This document shows, piece by piece, positions 1 to 6,901 of a DNA stretch of 34,276 nucleotides. The translations under genes and the position numbers were made by a program. Position 1 is the stretch's first letter; the number at the start of each line of letters is the position of its first letter. Origin of the DNA: Candidatus Avoscillospira avistercoris (GTDB lineage Bacteria > Bacillota > Clostridia > Oscillospirales > Oscillospiraceae); assembly GCA_018716875.1 (NCBI GenBank), contig DVJJ01000127.1, positions 1 through 34,276 of the forward strand, written 5' to 3'. The notes under the pieces are model-generated. The model searched no databases. It worked only from the letters and a program-made list of their open reading frames with translations, and was not told the DNA's origin.

Positions 1-229
1 TCAGATATGCTTCTTTATCTACACCATAAATAATTCCGGCTGATACTGCTGCAAGTGCAGCACTTCCGAAAATCCCAAACGCTGTATTTTGTAGTGTAAC
101 CCAAGAAATTCCAAATAAATATATCTGCGAGGTATCCTTAAAATATTCCGCCCCCATAAGCAAGGCAATAACGAGAGAGATGGCAGAGATTACAGATGTG
201 ATTTTTATAGTTTTAATTGAAACTTTCAT
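1..229 (-). CDS. Partial small membrane protein, AT-rich (C-terminus outside window)
   Basis: I do not recognise this protein. The gene runs off the left edge, leaving 76 N-terminal codons. The start ATG at 227-229 is preceded by a GGAGGATAGG ribosome binding site. The N-terminus is basic (MKVSIKTIK), followed by a hydrophobic stretch at about residues 9-26 and a second at about 44-70, so it is probably a two-pass membrane protein. Its base composition is strikingly AT-rich compared with everything to the right of the tmRNA gene. It lies downstream of the ssrA 3' end, a classic integration site, so I infer it could belong to an integrated element. Confidence 0.6.
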   Translation of the reverse strand, partial: MKVSIKTIKITSVISAISLVIALLMGAEYFKDTSQIYLFGISWVTLQNTAFGIFGSAALAAVSAGIIYGVDKEAYL

Positions 230-310
230 AAGCTTTTCCTATCCTCCGAGTTTCAATATGTTATGCACAATTTATCTTGACTAAATAATACATAATCCAC
301 TAAAAATAGT

Positions 311-344
311 AAAGAAGAGAGTGGCAAGTGCCACTCTCTTCTTT
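311..344 (-). terminator. Perfect hairpin terminator downstream of ssrA
   Basis: A perfect 16-bp stem (AAAGAAGAGAGTGGCA and its complement) has a 2-base loop. On the minus strand it is followed by a T-rich tail (ACTATTTTTAG). It ends ssrA transcription, and possibly also transcripts arriving from the left, since the plus side also carries a TTTT. Confidence 0.8.
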
Positions 345-418
345 CTGTTTTGACATCACAGCCACACCCTTACGGCAAAGCCGCCTTTGAAAAAGTAGGT
401 GTTCGTGTAATGTCCATC

Positions 419-766
419 TGGTGGAGGCGGCGGGAGTCGAACCCGCGTCCGAAAGCAGCTTGACAGGAATCTCTCCGAGCGCAGTCCATTGTTTCCATTC
501 CCTCACCGTAACGGGAAGGGACACCCTTTACGGCTTGGTAGCTTCATCATGCATGGTGCGGGCAAAGCTTACCGCACGCACGTGCACCGCTCATCGACGC
601 TCCAGCCCGGCTCGCGGTCCTTCCGGGGGGAACGGGCGCCTAATCAGGCAGCCAAGGCAACTTTATTGTTGTCAGTTAAGTTTAAAAAATTGCCCGTTTT
701 ATAGAGGCCAGGCGCCTCTGCTCGCTATTCCAGCCTCACCACCCCCGTCGAAACCGGTACGCCCCC
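419..766 (-). ncRNA. ssrA: Transfer-messenger RNA (tmRNA)
   Basis: tmRNA rescues stalled ribosomes with SmpB and adds a degradation tag to the unfinished protein. The tRNA-like ends are visible. The 5' GGGGGCG (760-766) pairs over 7 bp, with one G-U, with CGCCTCC before the discriminator A and an encoded CCA (419-421). The T-arm GGTTCGACTCC and the typical 5' TTTCGACGGGGGT segment are present. The internal reading frame ends at a TGA (644-646) after codons for DNNKVALAA, a typical tag ending in ALAA; the tag frame spans about 644-682. The RNA is about 348 nt, a normal length. The smpB gene lies two genes upstream on the same strand. The exact resume codon is inferred, not proven. Confidence 0.97.
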
Positions 767-774
767 ATATGGGG

Positions 775-799
775 CCTGCCGCGGTCTACCCGCGGCAGG
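775..799 (-). other. Perfect hairpin in the tmRNA 5' leader
   Basis: A 10-bp perfect stem (CCTGCCGCGG / CCGCGGCAGG, 5-base loop) lies 8 bases upstream of the mature tmRNA 5' end and downstream of its promoter. It would sit in the precursor segment removed by RNase P. No T-run follows, so it is not an ordinary terminator. Confidence 0.6.
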
Positions 800-831
800 G
801 GTGATCTGCCATTGTTTTGGCAGGATACTAT

Positions 832-859
832 ATTATATCGCATTTCCGGCCGTTGTCAA
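832..859 (-). promoter_or_regulatory. ssrA promoter
   Basis: The minus strand carries TTGACA (854-859), a 16-base spacer and TATAAT (832-837), both perfect consensus boxes. They lie about 66 bases upstream of the mature tmRNA 5' end, so ssrA has its own strong promoter behind ppiB. Confidence 0.8.
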
Positions 860-880
860 CCGGAAACCATACCCATTTTT

Positions 881-1420
881 TTAGAAGCGGCCGTAGGGGT
901 CTTTCAGCTTCTCCGGGGGCATATAGGTTTTGCCCTGGGTATCTACGGTGATGGACTTGATCTTCTGCTCCTCCTGGGGCCGGTCGGCGCCGTCGGTCTT
1001 CACCGCCGCGATGGCGTCCACCACCTCCATCCCCTCAATCACCTGACCGAAGGCGGCATACTGGCCGTCCAGAAACTCGCCGTCAGCATGCATAATGAAG
1101 AACTGGCTGCCGCCGGAGTTGGGAGACTGGGCACGGGCCATGGACACCACGCCCCGCTTATGGGACACGTTGTTGTCCACGCCGTTGAGCTTGAATTCGC
1201 CCTTGATGCAGTAGCCGGGGCCGCCCATGCCGGTACCCTCGGGGCAGCCGCCCTGAATCATAAAGCCGGAGATGACGCGGTGGAAGATTAGGCCGTCATA
1301 AAAACCGGACTGGGCCAGCGTCACAAAGTTACGGACCGACTGGGGGGCCACGTCGGGGAACAGCTCCATAACAATCTTGCCGCCGTTCTCCATTTCAATG
1401 GTTGCAATGGGATTTGCCAT
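881..1420 (-). CDS. ppiB: Cyclophilin-type peptidyl-prolyl cis-trans isomerase
   Basis: This enzyme catalyses cis-trans isomerisation of Xaa-Pro bonds and assists protein folding in the cytoplasm. The 179-residue protein is a single cyclophilin domain. It has the family core FHRVISGFMIQGG at residues 46-58, with catalytic Arg48 and the Phe and Gln of the active site, then SQFFIMH and the FGQVIEGM segment. There is no signal peptide, so it is cytosolic. An AAAGGAA ribosome binding site precedes the ATG, which lies 2 bases after the smpB stop, so the two genes form an operon. ssrA follows downstream on the same strand from its own promoter. Confidence 0.95.
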   Translation of the reverse strand: MANPIATIEMENGGKIVMELFPDVAPQSVRNFVTLAQSGFYDGLIFHRVISGFMIQGGCPEGTGMGGPGYCIKGEFKLNGVDNNVSHKRGVVSMARAQSPNSGGSQFFIMHADGEFLDGQYAAFGQVIEGMEVVDAIAAVKTDGADRPQEEQKIKSITVDTQGKTYMPPEKLKDPYGRF

Positions 1421-1422
1421 AG

Positions 1423-1887
1423 TTATCGATTCCTTTCCTTCATGGCCCGGTCCATCTGCCGCTTGGCATCCTTGCGGGCGGCGTCCTCGCGCTTGTCATA
1501 GAGCTTCTTGCCCTTACACAGCGCAACCTCCACCTTGACACGGGCGTTTTTAAAGTACACAGACAGGGGGATCAGCGAATAGCCGTCCTGTTTGATCTGA
1601 CCATACAGCCGGTTGATCTCCCGTTTGTGCATCAGCAGCCGCCGGGGCCGCATGGGGTCTTTATTGAAAATGTTGCCCTTTTCATAGGGGCTGATGTGCA
1701 TCTGCTTGAGCCAGATTTCTCCGTCCTTAATATTGCACCAGGGATCCTTCAGGTTCAGGGTGCCCTGGCGAATGGACTTGACTTCCGTGCCGAACAGCTC
1801 AATACCCGCCTCGAACCGCTCCTCTACAAAATAATCGTGGAACGCCTTCTGATTCTTGGCCGCGATTTTGATGCCCTTGGATTCCAT
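1423..1887 (-). CDS. smpB: SsrA-binding protein SmpB
   Basis: SmpB binds the tRNA-like domain of tmRNA and carries it into stalled ribosomes. The protein has the family signature across its length: [36 protein letters not shown], a segment starting [10 protein letters not shown], the [10 protein letters not shown] region, and a basic C-terminal tail ([19 protein letters not shown]) that enters the mRNA channel. Length (154 aa) is normal. I chose the ATG at 1885-1887; an in-frame GTG three codons upstream has no well-placed ribosome binding site. It is the first gene of smpB-ppiB, with ssrA next, so both parts of trans-translation are clustered. Confidence 0.96.
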   Translation of the reverse strand: MESKGIKIAAKNQKAFHDYFVEERFEAGIELFGTEVKSIRQGTLNLKDPWCNIKDGEIWLKQMHISPYEKGNIFNKDPMRPRRLLMHKREINRLYGQIKQDGYSLIPLSVYFKNARVKVEVALCKGKKLYDKREDAARKDAKRQMDRAMKERNR

Positions 1888-1929
1888 GGTGTTCACCGTC
1901 CTGTTTGGGAAATTTTACTCAACGCCGTT

Positions 1930-1935
1930 AGTATA
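1930..1935 (-). promoter_or_regulatory. Probable -10 box of smpB-ppiB promoter
   Basis: TATACT on the minus strand lies about 43 bases before the smpB start. No convincing -35 box is seen at 17 bases, so this rests on the -10 box alone. Confidence 0.4.
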
Positions 1936-1969
1936 GCACAGATGGCGTCGCTTTTCCATGGGAAATTTG

Positions 1970-1997
1970 TTGACTTTCAGAGGAATCATGGTATGCT
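1970..1997 (+). promoter_or_regulatory. Promoter of the frameshifted SLH gene
   Basis: TTGACT (1970-1975), a 16-base spacer and TATGCT (1992-1997) lie upstream of the SLH gene at 2070. It is divergent from the smpB promoter region. Confidence 0.5.
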
Positions 1998-2069
1998 GGC
2001 CGTAGAGGGGTATCCCAAGGATGCCCCGGCCATTCCCACAACGGAACGTTTACAGGAAATGGAGGCTGC

Positions 2070-2645
2070 ATGGATATGAAACGATGGATGCTATTTTTGC
2101 TGGCAGCCGCCCTGCTGGTCCTGCCGGTAGGAGCCTACGCCTCACTGCCCAGCGGTTGGGCTGCGGAGGGAGTACAGGCGGCGGCAACGGCCGGTCTGGT
2201 GCCGGAATCGCTTCAAACAAACTACGACGCGCCCATTACCCGGGCGGAATTCTGCGCTCTGGCGTCCGCGCTGTACGCTGTCTGGGAAGACGCCGGACAG
2301 GTCCGACAGCAGGCACCCCAACCGGTTTCCTTCACCGACTGTGAGGACGAAGCGGTGCTGCGCTGCGCGTCCCTGGGCATTGTCAACGGTATCGGCGGGG
2401 GCCGTTTTGACCCGGATGCCCCCATCCGGCGGCAGGAGGCCGCGTCCATGCTCCACCGTCTGGCGCTGCTGCGGACCGATGCCGACACCAGCCCGGCCAT
2501 GCCCCATGTCTTTTCCGACGGGGCGGATTTGCGCGCCTGGTCCCGCAGCGATGTATACTGGGCCTATGAAAACGGCATTATGCTGGGCACCGGTGACAAT
2601 GGCTTTAACCCAACGGCTCCTACACCCGGGAGCAATCCATTCTGA
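2070..2645 (+). CDS. SLH-domain surface protein, N-terminal part of a frameshifted gene
   Basis: This is the front half of a secreted protein anchored to the cell wall by S-layer homology (SLH) domains. Residues 1-25 form a signal peptide (basic MKRW, hydrophobic core, AYA cleavage site). SLH units follow at about 26-75 (ITRAEFCALASALY), 85-138 (GRFDPDAPIRRQEAASMLHRL) and from 147. The third breaks off at NPTAP: in this frame the next codons end in a stop at 2643-2645. The +2 frame continues exactly where the SLH motif should, with YTREQSILTMLRLYD from 2621. One base is therefore missing near 2619-2620. A GGAGG site (2061-2065) fits either the ATG at 2070 or the one at 2076. Confidence 0.8.
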   Translation: MDMKRWMLFLLAAALLVLPVGAYASLPSGWAAEGVQAAATAGLVPESLQTNYDAPITRAEFCALASALYAVWEDAGQVRQQAPQPVSFTDCEDEAVLRCASLGIVNGIGGGRFDPDAPIRRQEAASMLHRLALLRTDADTSPAMPHVFSDGADLRAWSRSDVYWAYENGIMLGTGDNGFNPTAPTPGSNPF

Positions 2646-2647
2646 CC

Positions 2648-3730
2648 ATGCTGCGGCTGTATGACCCCACCCAGGCAGCATCGCCTTCGGAAGCGCCGAA
2701 GTATCCATACCATGAAGTGGTGGACAACGCCGGTGTCGGTGTGCTGCGGGTTCATCTGGAGGACGCCGACGGCAACCATGTACTGACCGATATTGGCGAT
2801 TCCGGCGGCTACTTCTATACCACAGAATTTTTCGGCAGCTGGATCAGCGTGACGTGGGACGGCGGCAGCAAAATGGCCCTCTATGTGCCGGACACCGGAC
2901 GACTGATGGAAGGCGCTATGCTGGATACGGTTTACAAATCCGATACGGCCAGCGGCGTCGCCTGGGGCTGGGAAGCCAATGTCACCCGAGACCGAGTGGT
3001 GCTCCATGCGGATGGTACCACCGGCGGCACCTATCTGCCGCTGACCGGCTGGTACCACGGTCAGGCCATAGTCTGGCTGGATAACAACACCTTGGGCGGT
3101 ATCAACGCAGCGGAGAAGGTGCTGTGGAGCTGCCCTGCCCCCGGTACGCCGGAAACCATGGTGACCAACTGTGTCAATGATCGCATTGCAATCCAACAGG
3201 ACGGCGGTTGGAAAATTCTTGACAGCAACGGAACGTTATCGCCGCTTATTCCCGGCGGGCTTCGTCTCTGCCGTTGGAGTGACAGCTATATCGTGGATCT
3301 TGACGGCACTTACACCCTCTATGACGGAAGCGGCGCCGTTCTGGCCGGGCCTTATGCTGGCGGCCGCTACGCAGAATCCCTGCGGGAGGTGGGCCAGGAC
3401 CTCTATTGCTACAGCAATGATGGTGAGACCACCTACTTCCGATGCCCGGCGGGCAGCCGTCCCACGCCCCTGTTTTCTGGTGTAACGGTGGAGGATTCCT
3501 CTGTAGCCACCGACGGCGGCGGCGTCTATGCAATTCTGACGGCAGAACATACCGTCCTCTGCTTTGACCGGTTTGGCGATCTGCTGAGTACAATCCAGCT
3601 TTCGGCAGAATCGGCCGCTCAAAACTGCAATGTTACCTTTACAAACGGCTGTGTGGAAGTGTCCTATCCCCTACCGGATGGACAATCCCAAGTCGTCCGC
3701 TACCTGCCCACGGGCGAATTGGTGTCATAA
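2648..3730 (+). CDS. C-terminal part of the frameshifted SLH surface protein
   Basis: This is the downstream half of the gene that starts at 2070. Homologous reading actually resumes at 2621, and the ATG at 2648 is internal to the SLH motif (ILTMLRLYD) with no ribosome binding site of its own. The rest, about 345 residues, has many short strands rich in Gly, Asp and Trp/Tyr (ISVTWDGGSKMALYV, ILDSNGTLSPL, TYTLYDGSGAVLAGPY, LLSTIQL) and reads like a beta-propeller-style or repeated beta-sheet extracellular domain. I cannot name a family. No membrane segment is seen. A terminator follows immediately. If the frameshift is real, this portion would not be made. Confidence 0.7.
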   Translation: MLRLYDPTQAASPSEAPKYPYHEVVDNAGVGVLRVHLEDADGNHVLTDIGDSGGYFYTTEFFGSWISVTWDGGSKMALYVPDTGRLMEGAMLDTVYKSDTASGVAWGWEANVTRDRVVLHADGTTGGTYLPLTGWYHGQAIVWLDNNTLGGINAAEKVLWSCPAPGTPETMVTNCVNDRIAIQQDGGWKILDSNGTLSPLIPGGLRLCRWSDSYIVDLDGTYTLYDGSGAVLAGPYAGGRYAESLREVGQDLYCYSNDGETTYFRCPAGSRPTPLFSGVTVEDSSVATDGGGVYAILTAEHTVLCFDRFGDLLSTIQLSAESAAQNCNVTFTNGCVEVSYPLPDGQSQVVRYLPTGELVS

Positions 3731-3748
3731 GACACACAGAATCAACAG

Positions 3749-3788
3749 CCCCCGGCTCCGCCCTGATGGGCTGGGAGCCGGGGGTTTT
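3749..3788 (+). terminator. Rho-independent terminator after the SLH gene
   Basis: An 11-bp stem, CCCCCGGCTCC pairing with GGAGCCGGGGG, is followed by TTTT. It lies 18 bases after the stop at 3730 and between convergent genes. Confidence 0.8.
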
Positions 3789-3802
3789 GCCGATGCGCGG
3801 TG

Positions 3803-5326
3803 TTACTGTTCACCGCCCTGCCGGGAGCCGTTGCCCCGGTTGCCCCGGCGGCGGGGCCGGTGGCGGCCATCGGCAAAGGCCACCACTCTTCCCGGCAGCT
3901 CAGGCGCGCCGGACCGCAGCTTTTTCACCGGGCGGCCCGTTTGAACCGGTTCCTCCGGCGGCAGGGGCTTATGGTGGGGCTTGTGCTCCATCTGCATGTG
4001 GAGTGTCTTCTGCTCTGGCTTCGGTTCCGCAGCCTTGGGCGGCTGCGCCGCTTTCTTTTTCCGTCTGCTCCCCTGTTTCGCCGTCTGAGACGCATGCTCG
4101 CCGGACGTTCCGGCGGGTTCGGCAGCCCTGGTCTCCCTGGGCTGCTGCTTCGACGGACGGGGACCCCGCTGGACCTTGGGGGTAGGCTCGAAAATTTCCA
4201 TGGGGAACGGGTGGTCCTCCACCACGGGCACGGTCTTTTTGGTGAGCTTTTCAATATCCTTCAAATAGGCCAGCTCGTCAAAGTTGCAAAAGCTGATGGC
4301 CAAACCGCTGTGACCGGCACGGCCGGTACGGCCGATGCGGTGGACATACGTTTCGGGGATATTAGGCAGGTCAAAGTTGATGACCAGGGGTAATTCGCTG
4401 ATATCGATGCCACGGGCGGCGATATCCGTAGCCACCAAAACCCGGATGGAACCGTCCTTGAAACTCTCAAGGGCCTTGACCCGGTTGGTCTGGCTCTTGT
4501 TGCCGTGGATGGCCATGGCCGGTACATTGTTGCGGTTCAGTTCCCGCACCACCCGGTCAGCGCCGTGCTTGGTGGCGGTGAATACAAGAATGGTCTGCTC
4601 GGGCCGTTTTCCCAGCAGCCACAGCAGCAAATCCCGTTTTTTGGACTTGTCCACCTTGTAAAGCTGCTGTTCGATGGCGTCCACGGTGGAGGACTGGGGC
4701 GTTACTTCCACCCGTACCGGATTGTGGAGAATCTGCTGGGACAGGTCCGCGATTTCCTTGGGCATGGTGGCGGAAAACAGCAATGTCTGCCGCCGCTGGG
4801 GCAGACGGGCGATGACCTTGCGGACATCGTGGATAAAGCCCATGTCCAGCATCCGGTCCGCCTCGTCGAGAACGAAGGTTTCAATCTTTTTCAGGTCAAT
4901 GTGACCCTGGTTGCACAGGTCATTGAGGCGGCCCGGCGTGGCCACCAGAACGTCCACACCCTTGCGGATGGCTTCCACCTGGGGCATCTGGCCCACGCCG
5001 CCGAAAATCACGGTGCTGCGCAGGGGCAGATATTTGCTGTACCGCTCAAAGTTGTCCTGAATCTGCAACGCCAGTTCCCGGGTGGGCGTAAGCACAAGGG
5101 CCCGGATGGGCTTGTGGGAACCGTCGGCCTTTTTCTGGAGCCGCTGCAAAATGGGGATAGCAAAGGCCGCCGTTTTACCGGTGCCCGTTTGAGCGCAGCC
5201 GATGAGGTCCCGGCCCGCCAGCACCGGCGGAATGGCGGCAGCCTGAATGGGAGACGGCTCCACATAGCCCATGTCTCCCACCGCCCGCAGCAGAGCGGGC
5301 AGCAGTTGTAAATCTTGAAATGTCAT
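3803..5326 (-). CDS. DEAD-box ATP-dependent RNA helicase (RhlE-like)
   Basis: This protein unwinds or remodels RNA duplexes using ATP, typically in ribosome assembly and mRNA turnover. All core motifs are visible: Q motif (SPIQAAAIP, 25-33), Walker A AQTGTGKT (45-52), PTREL (81-85), TPGR (130-133), DEAD (154-157), SAT (185-187), then the second RecA domain with ARGIDI and [10 protein letters not shown]. After about residue 385 comes a low-complexity tail rich in Pro, Arg, Lys and Gln, expected to be a disordered RNA-binding extension. The 507-residue length fits RhlE/CshA-type proteins. It is transcribed alone from a promoter at 5372-5401. Subfamily assignment is tentative. Confidence 0.93.
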   Translation of the reverse strand: MTFQDLQLLPALLRAVGDMGYVEPSPIQAAAIPPVLAGRDLIGCAQTGTGKTAAFAIPILQRLQKKADGSHKPIRALVLTPTRELALQIQDNFERYSKYLPLRSTVIFGGVGQMPQVEAIRKGVDVLVATPGRLNDLCNQGHIDLKKIETFVLDEADRMLDMGFIHDVRKVIARLPQRRQTLLFSATMPKEIADLSQQILHNPVRVEVTPQSSTVDAIEQQLYKVDKSKKRDLLLWLLGKRPEQTILVFTATKHGADRVVRELNRNNVPAMAIHGNKSQTNRVKALESFKDGSIRVLVATDIAARGIDISELPLVINFDLPNIPETYVHRIGRTGRAGHSGLAISFCNFDELAYLKDIEKLTKKTVPVVEDHPFPMEIFEPTPKVQRGPRPSKQQPRETRAAEPAGTSGEHASQTAKQGSRRKKKAAQPPKAAEPKPEQKTLHMQMEHKPHHKPLPPEEPVQTGRPVKKLRSGAPELPGRVVAFADGRHRPRRRGNRGNGSRQGGEQ

Positions 5327-5371
5327 GGAGTTTCCTTTTCTAAATCATATTCGTGATAGTTCTGAACAAAC

Positions 5372-5401
5372 AGTATATCATAAGCCTGACGCAAAAAGCA
5401 A
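5372..5401 (-). promoter_or_regulatory. Promoter of the DEAD-box helicase gene
   Basis: TTGCTT (5396-5401), an 18-base spacer and TATACT (5372-5377) on the minus strand, with a TG extension just before the -10 box, lie about 46 bases before the ATG. Confidence 0.6.
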
Positions 5402-5413
5402 TGAAAATTGCCA

Positions 5414-5443
5414 TTGACACATGGTGTAAGATAGAAGTATCGA
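5414..5443 (+). promoter_or_regulatory. Possible promoter of the DUF2238-like gene
   Basis: A perfect TTGACA (5414-5419) is followed at 17-18 bases by only a weak -10 candidate (GTATCG/TATCGA). Confidence 0.35.
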
Positions 5444-5479
5444 GATTTTGTACCTGTATTACCAAAAGGAGGGGTTTGA

Positions 5480-6295
5480 TTGCCCAGACGACGCCAAAGC
5501 GTTCGGACCCATGGCAGACGGATGACGGCTCTGTACATTTTTCTCCGGCTGTCGGTCATCGGCCTTCTCATTGCCCAGTTTGTCAACGGCAACTATGAGA
5601 ACGTCTTTCTCTGTGTCCTGACGCTGGTCCTGTTCACCCTGCCGACGCTGTTGGAACGGCAGCTGCGCATTGATCTGCCCGACACGCTGGAAGTCATTAT
5701 CCTGCTGTTCATCTACGCCGCCGAAATTCTCGGTGAGATCCGTGCCTATTATACCCATATCACCCACTGGGATACCATGCTGCACACCGTCAACGGCTTT
5801 TTATGTGCCGCCATCGGTTTTTGTCTGGTGGATTTGCTGAACCGCAACGAGCGTATCTCCGTGAAGCTGTCGCCCTTCTATATGGCGGTGGTGGCCTTCT
5901 GTTTTTCCATGACCGTGGGCGTGCTGTGGGAGTTTTTTGAATGGTCCATGGACATGTTCCTGGGCTACGACATGCAGAAGGACCACATCCAGACGTATCT
6001 GGCCTCCGTGACCCTGGACCCCACCAACTCCAACCATGTGGTGACGGTGAAAAACATTGCCGACACGATTCTCGTATTCAAAGACGGCACCCAGCAATCC
6101 CTGGGGTTAGGCGGCTATCTGGACCCAGGCCTTTACGATACCATGAAGGATTTGTTTGTTAACTTCATCGGCGCTGTGGTCTTTTCCATCATCGGCTTTT
6201 TCTTTGTCAAAAGCCGGGGCAAGGGCCGGTTTGCCAAACGATTTATCCCCCGCGTGCTTATGGACAACGAAGTGCCGCCCGAGCAAACAGAATAA
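5480..6295 (+). CDS. DUF2238/YjdF-like integral membrane protein
   Basis: The 271-residue protein has about six hydrophobic segments (around 17-35, 42-56, 70-87, 103-121, 132-150, and 225-245). The central part resembles the DUF2238 (YjdF-like) family: an acidic DTLEVIILLFIYAAEILGE helix, then THWDTMLHTVNGFLCA with a conserved-looking His, and VGVLWEFFEWSMD. Its biochemical role is not established. I chose the TTG start at 5480 because an excellent AAAGGAGGGG site lies 5 bases upstream and no ATG is as well placed. A polar loop of about 55 residues, probably extracytoplasmic, separates the last two helices. It stands alone between terminators. Confidence 0.75.
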   Translation: MPRRRQSVRTHGRRMTALYIFLRLSVIGLLIAQFVNGNYENVFLCVLTLVLFTLPTLLERQLRIDLPDTLEVIILLFIYAAEILGEIRAYYTHITHWDTMLHTVNGFLCAAIGFCLVDLLNRNERISVKLSPFYMAVVAFCFSMTVGVLWEFFEWSMDMFLGYDMQKDHIQTYLASVTLDPTNSNHVVTVKNIADTILVFKDGTQQSLGLGGYLDPGLYDTMKDLFVNFIGAVVFSIIGFFFVKSRGKGRFAKRFIPRVLMDNEVPPEQTE

Positions 6296-6298
6296 AAG

Positions 6299-6341
6299 CA
6301 GCGGGCTGATTCCTGTGGGAACCGGCCCGCTGTGTTTTTTT
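6299..6341. terminator. Bidirectional terminator
   Basis: The stem CAGCGGGC/GCCCGCTG, with further pairing inside the loop, is followed by a long T-run on the plus strand. The minus strand has a CTTTTATT tail, so it can also end the convergent flavin-reductase operon. Confidence 0.75.
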
Positions 6342-6343
6342 TC

Positions 6344-6886
6344 TTACGGCTGCAACAGGTAGGAAGCGACCACTTCGCCCATATAGGCAATGTGGAAATC
6401 CCGATTGGAGCCGGTGGCGTCAGAGCCTACGTCCTGGGGATAGTATTTCTCCAGGAACCGGGGCGGGATGGCGTCGGGGTTCTGGGCCCGCCGGTAGATG
6501 ACGCGGCATTCCAGTGTCAGGGGCAGCTGGGCAATGGCAGGCACAGAGACCTCCAGACCCGGCACCGCCGTCAGGCCCAATTCCTGAAACTTATCCACAT
6601 CCCGGCCGGACTTGGTGCCGCAGAAGCCCAAAATCTTCCGGTCAAACGCGCCGACAGGAACATTGATTGTAAATTCCGGGTTGGCATCCAGCAATTCTCT
6701 GGTGAAGCGGCCTGTCCGGACAAAGGCTGTGAAAATGGGAATCCCCCACTCCATGCCCAGGGTACCCCAGCCGATGGTCATGGTGTTGGTTCTACCATTG
6801 GCGGCGGCCGTCAGCAGGATGCCGCCGGGCAGGGCGTTGAGAATCTCCGAAGCCCGGTCATAGACGGGAAACATCTGTCTTTCCAT
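6344..6886 (-). CDS. Flavin reductase-like domain protein
   Basis: This 180-residue protein matches the flavin reductase-like (FMN-binding split barrel) fold. Visible hallmarks are NTMTIGWGTLGMEWGIPIF near the N-terminus, where FMN would bind, then VRTGRFTRELL, EFTINVP, and GFCGTKSGRDVDKF. Such proteins reduce or bind FMN, and many are electron-transfer or NAD(P)H:flavin oxidoreductases; the substrate here is unknown. Its ribosome binding site AAAGGAGG overlaps the stop of the hydantoinase gene only 15 bases upstream, so the two are co-transcribed and probably translationally coupled. No cofactor partner gene is seen nearby. Confidence 0.85.
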   Translation of the reverse strand: MERQMFPVYDRASEILNALPGGILLTAAANGRTNTMTIGWGTLGMEWGIPIFTAFVRTGRFTRELLDANPEFTINVPVGAFDRKILGFCGTKSGRDVDKFQELGLTAVPGLEVSVPAIAQLPLTLECRVIYRRAQNPDAIPPRFLEKYYPQDVGSDATGSNRDFHIAYMGEVVASYLLQP

Positions 6887-6901
6887 GGAAGTATTCCTCC
6901 T

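Noticed and set aside
300-524. Short minus-strand open frame at the left end
   Set aside because: It runs through the 3' part of tmRNA and its terminator; the RNA explains the sequence.
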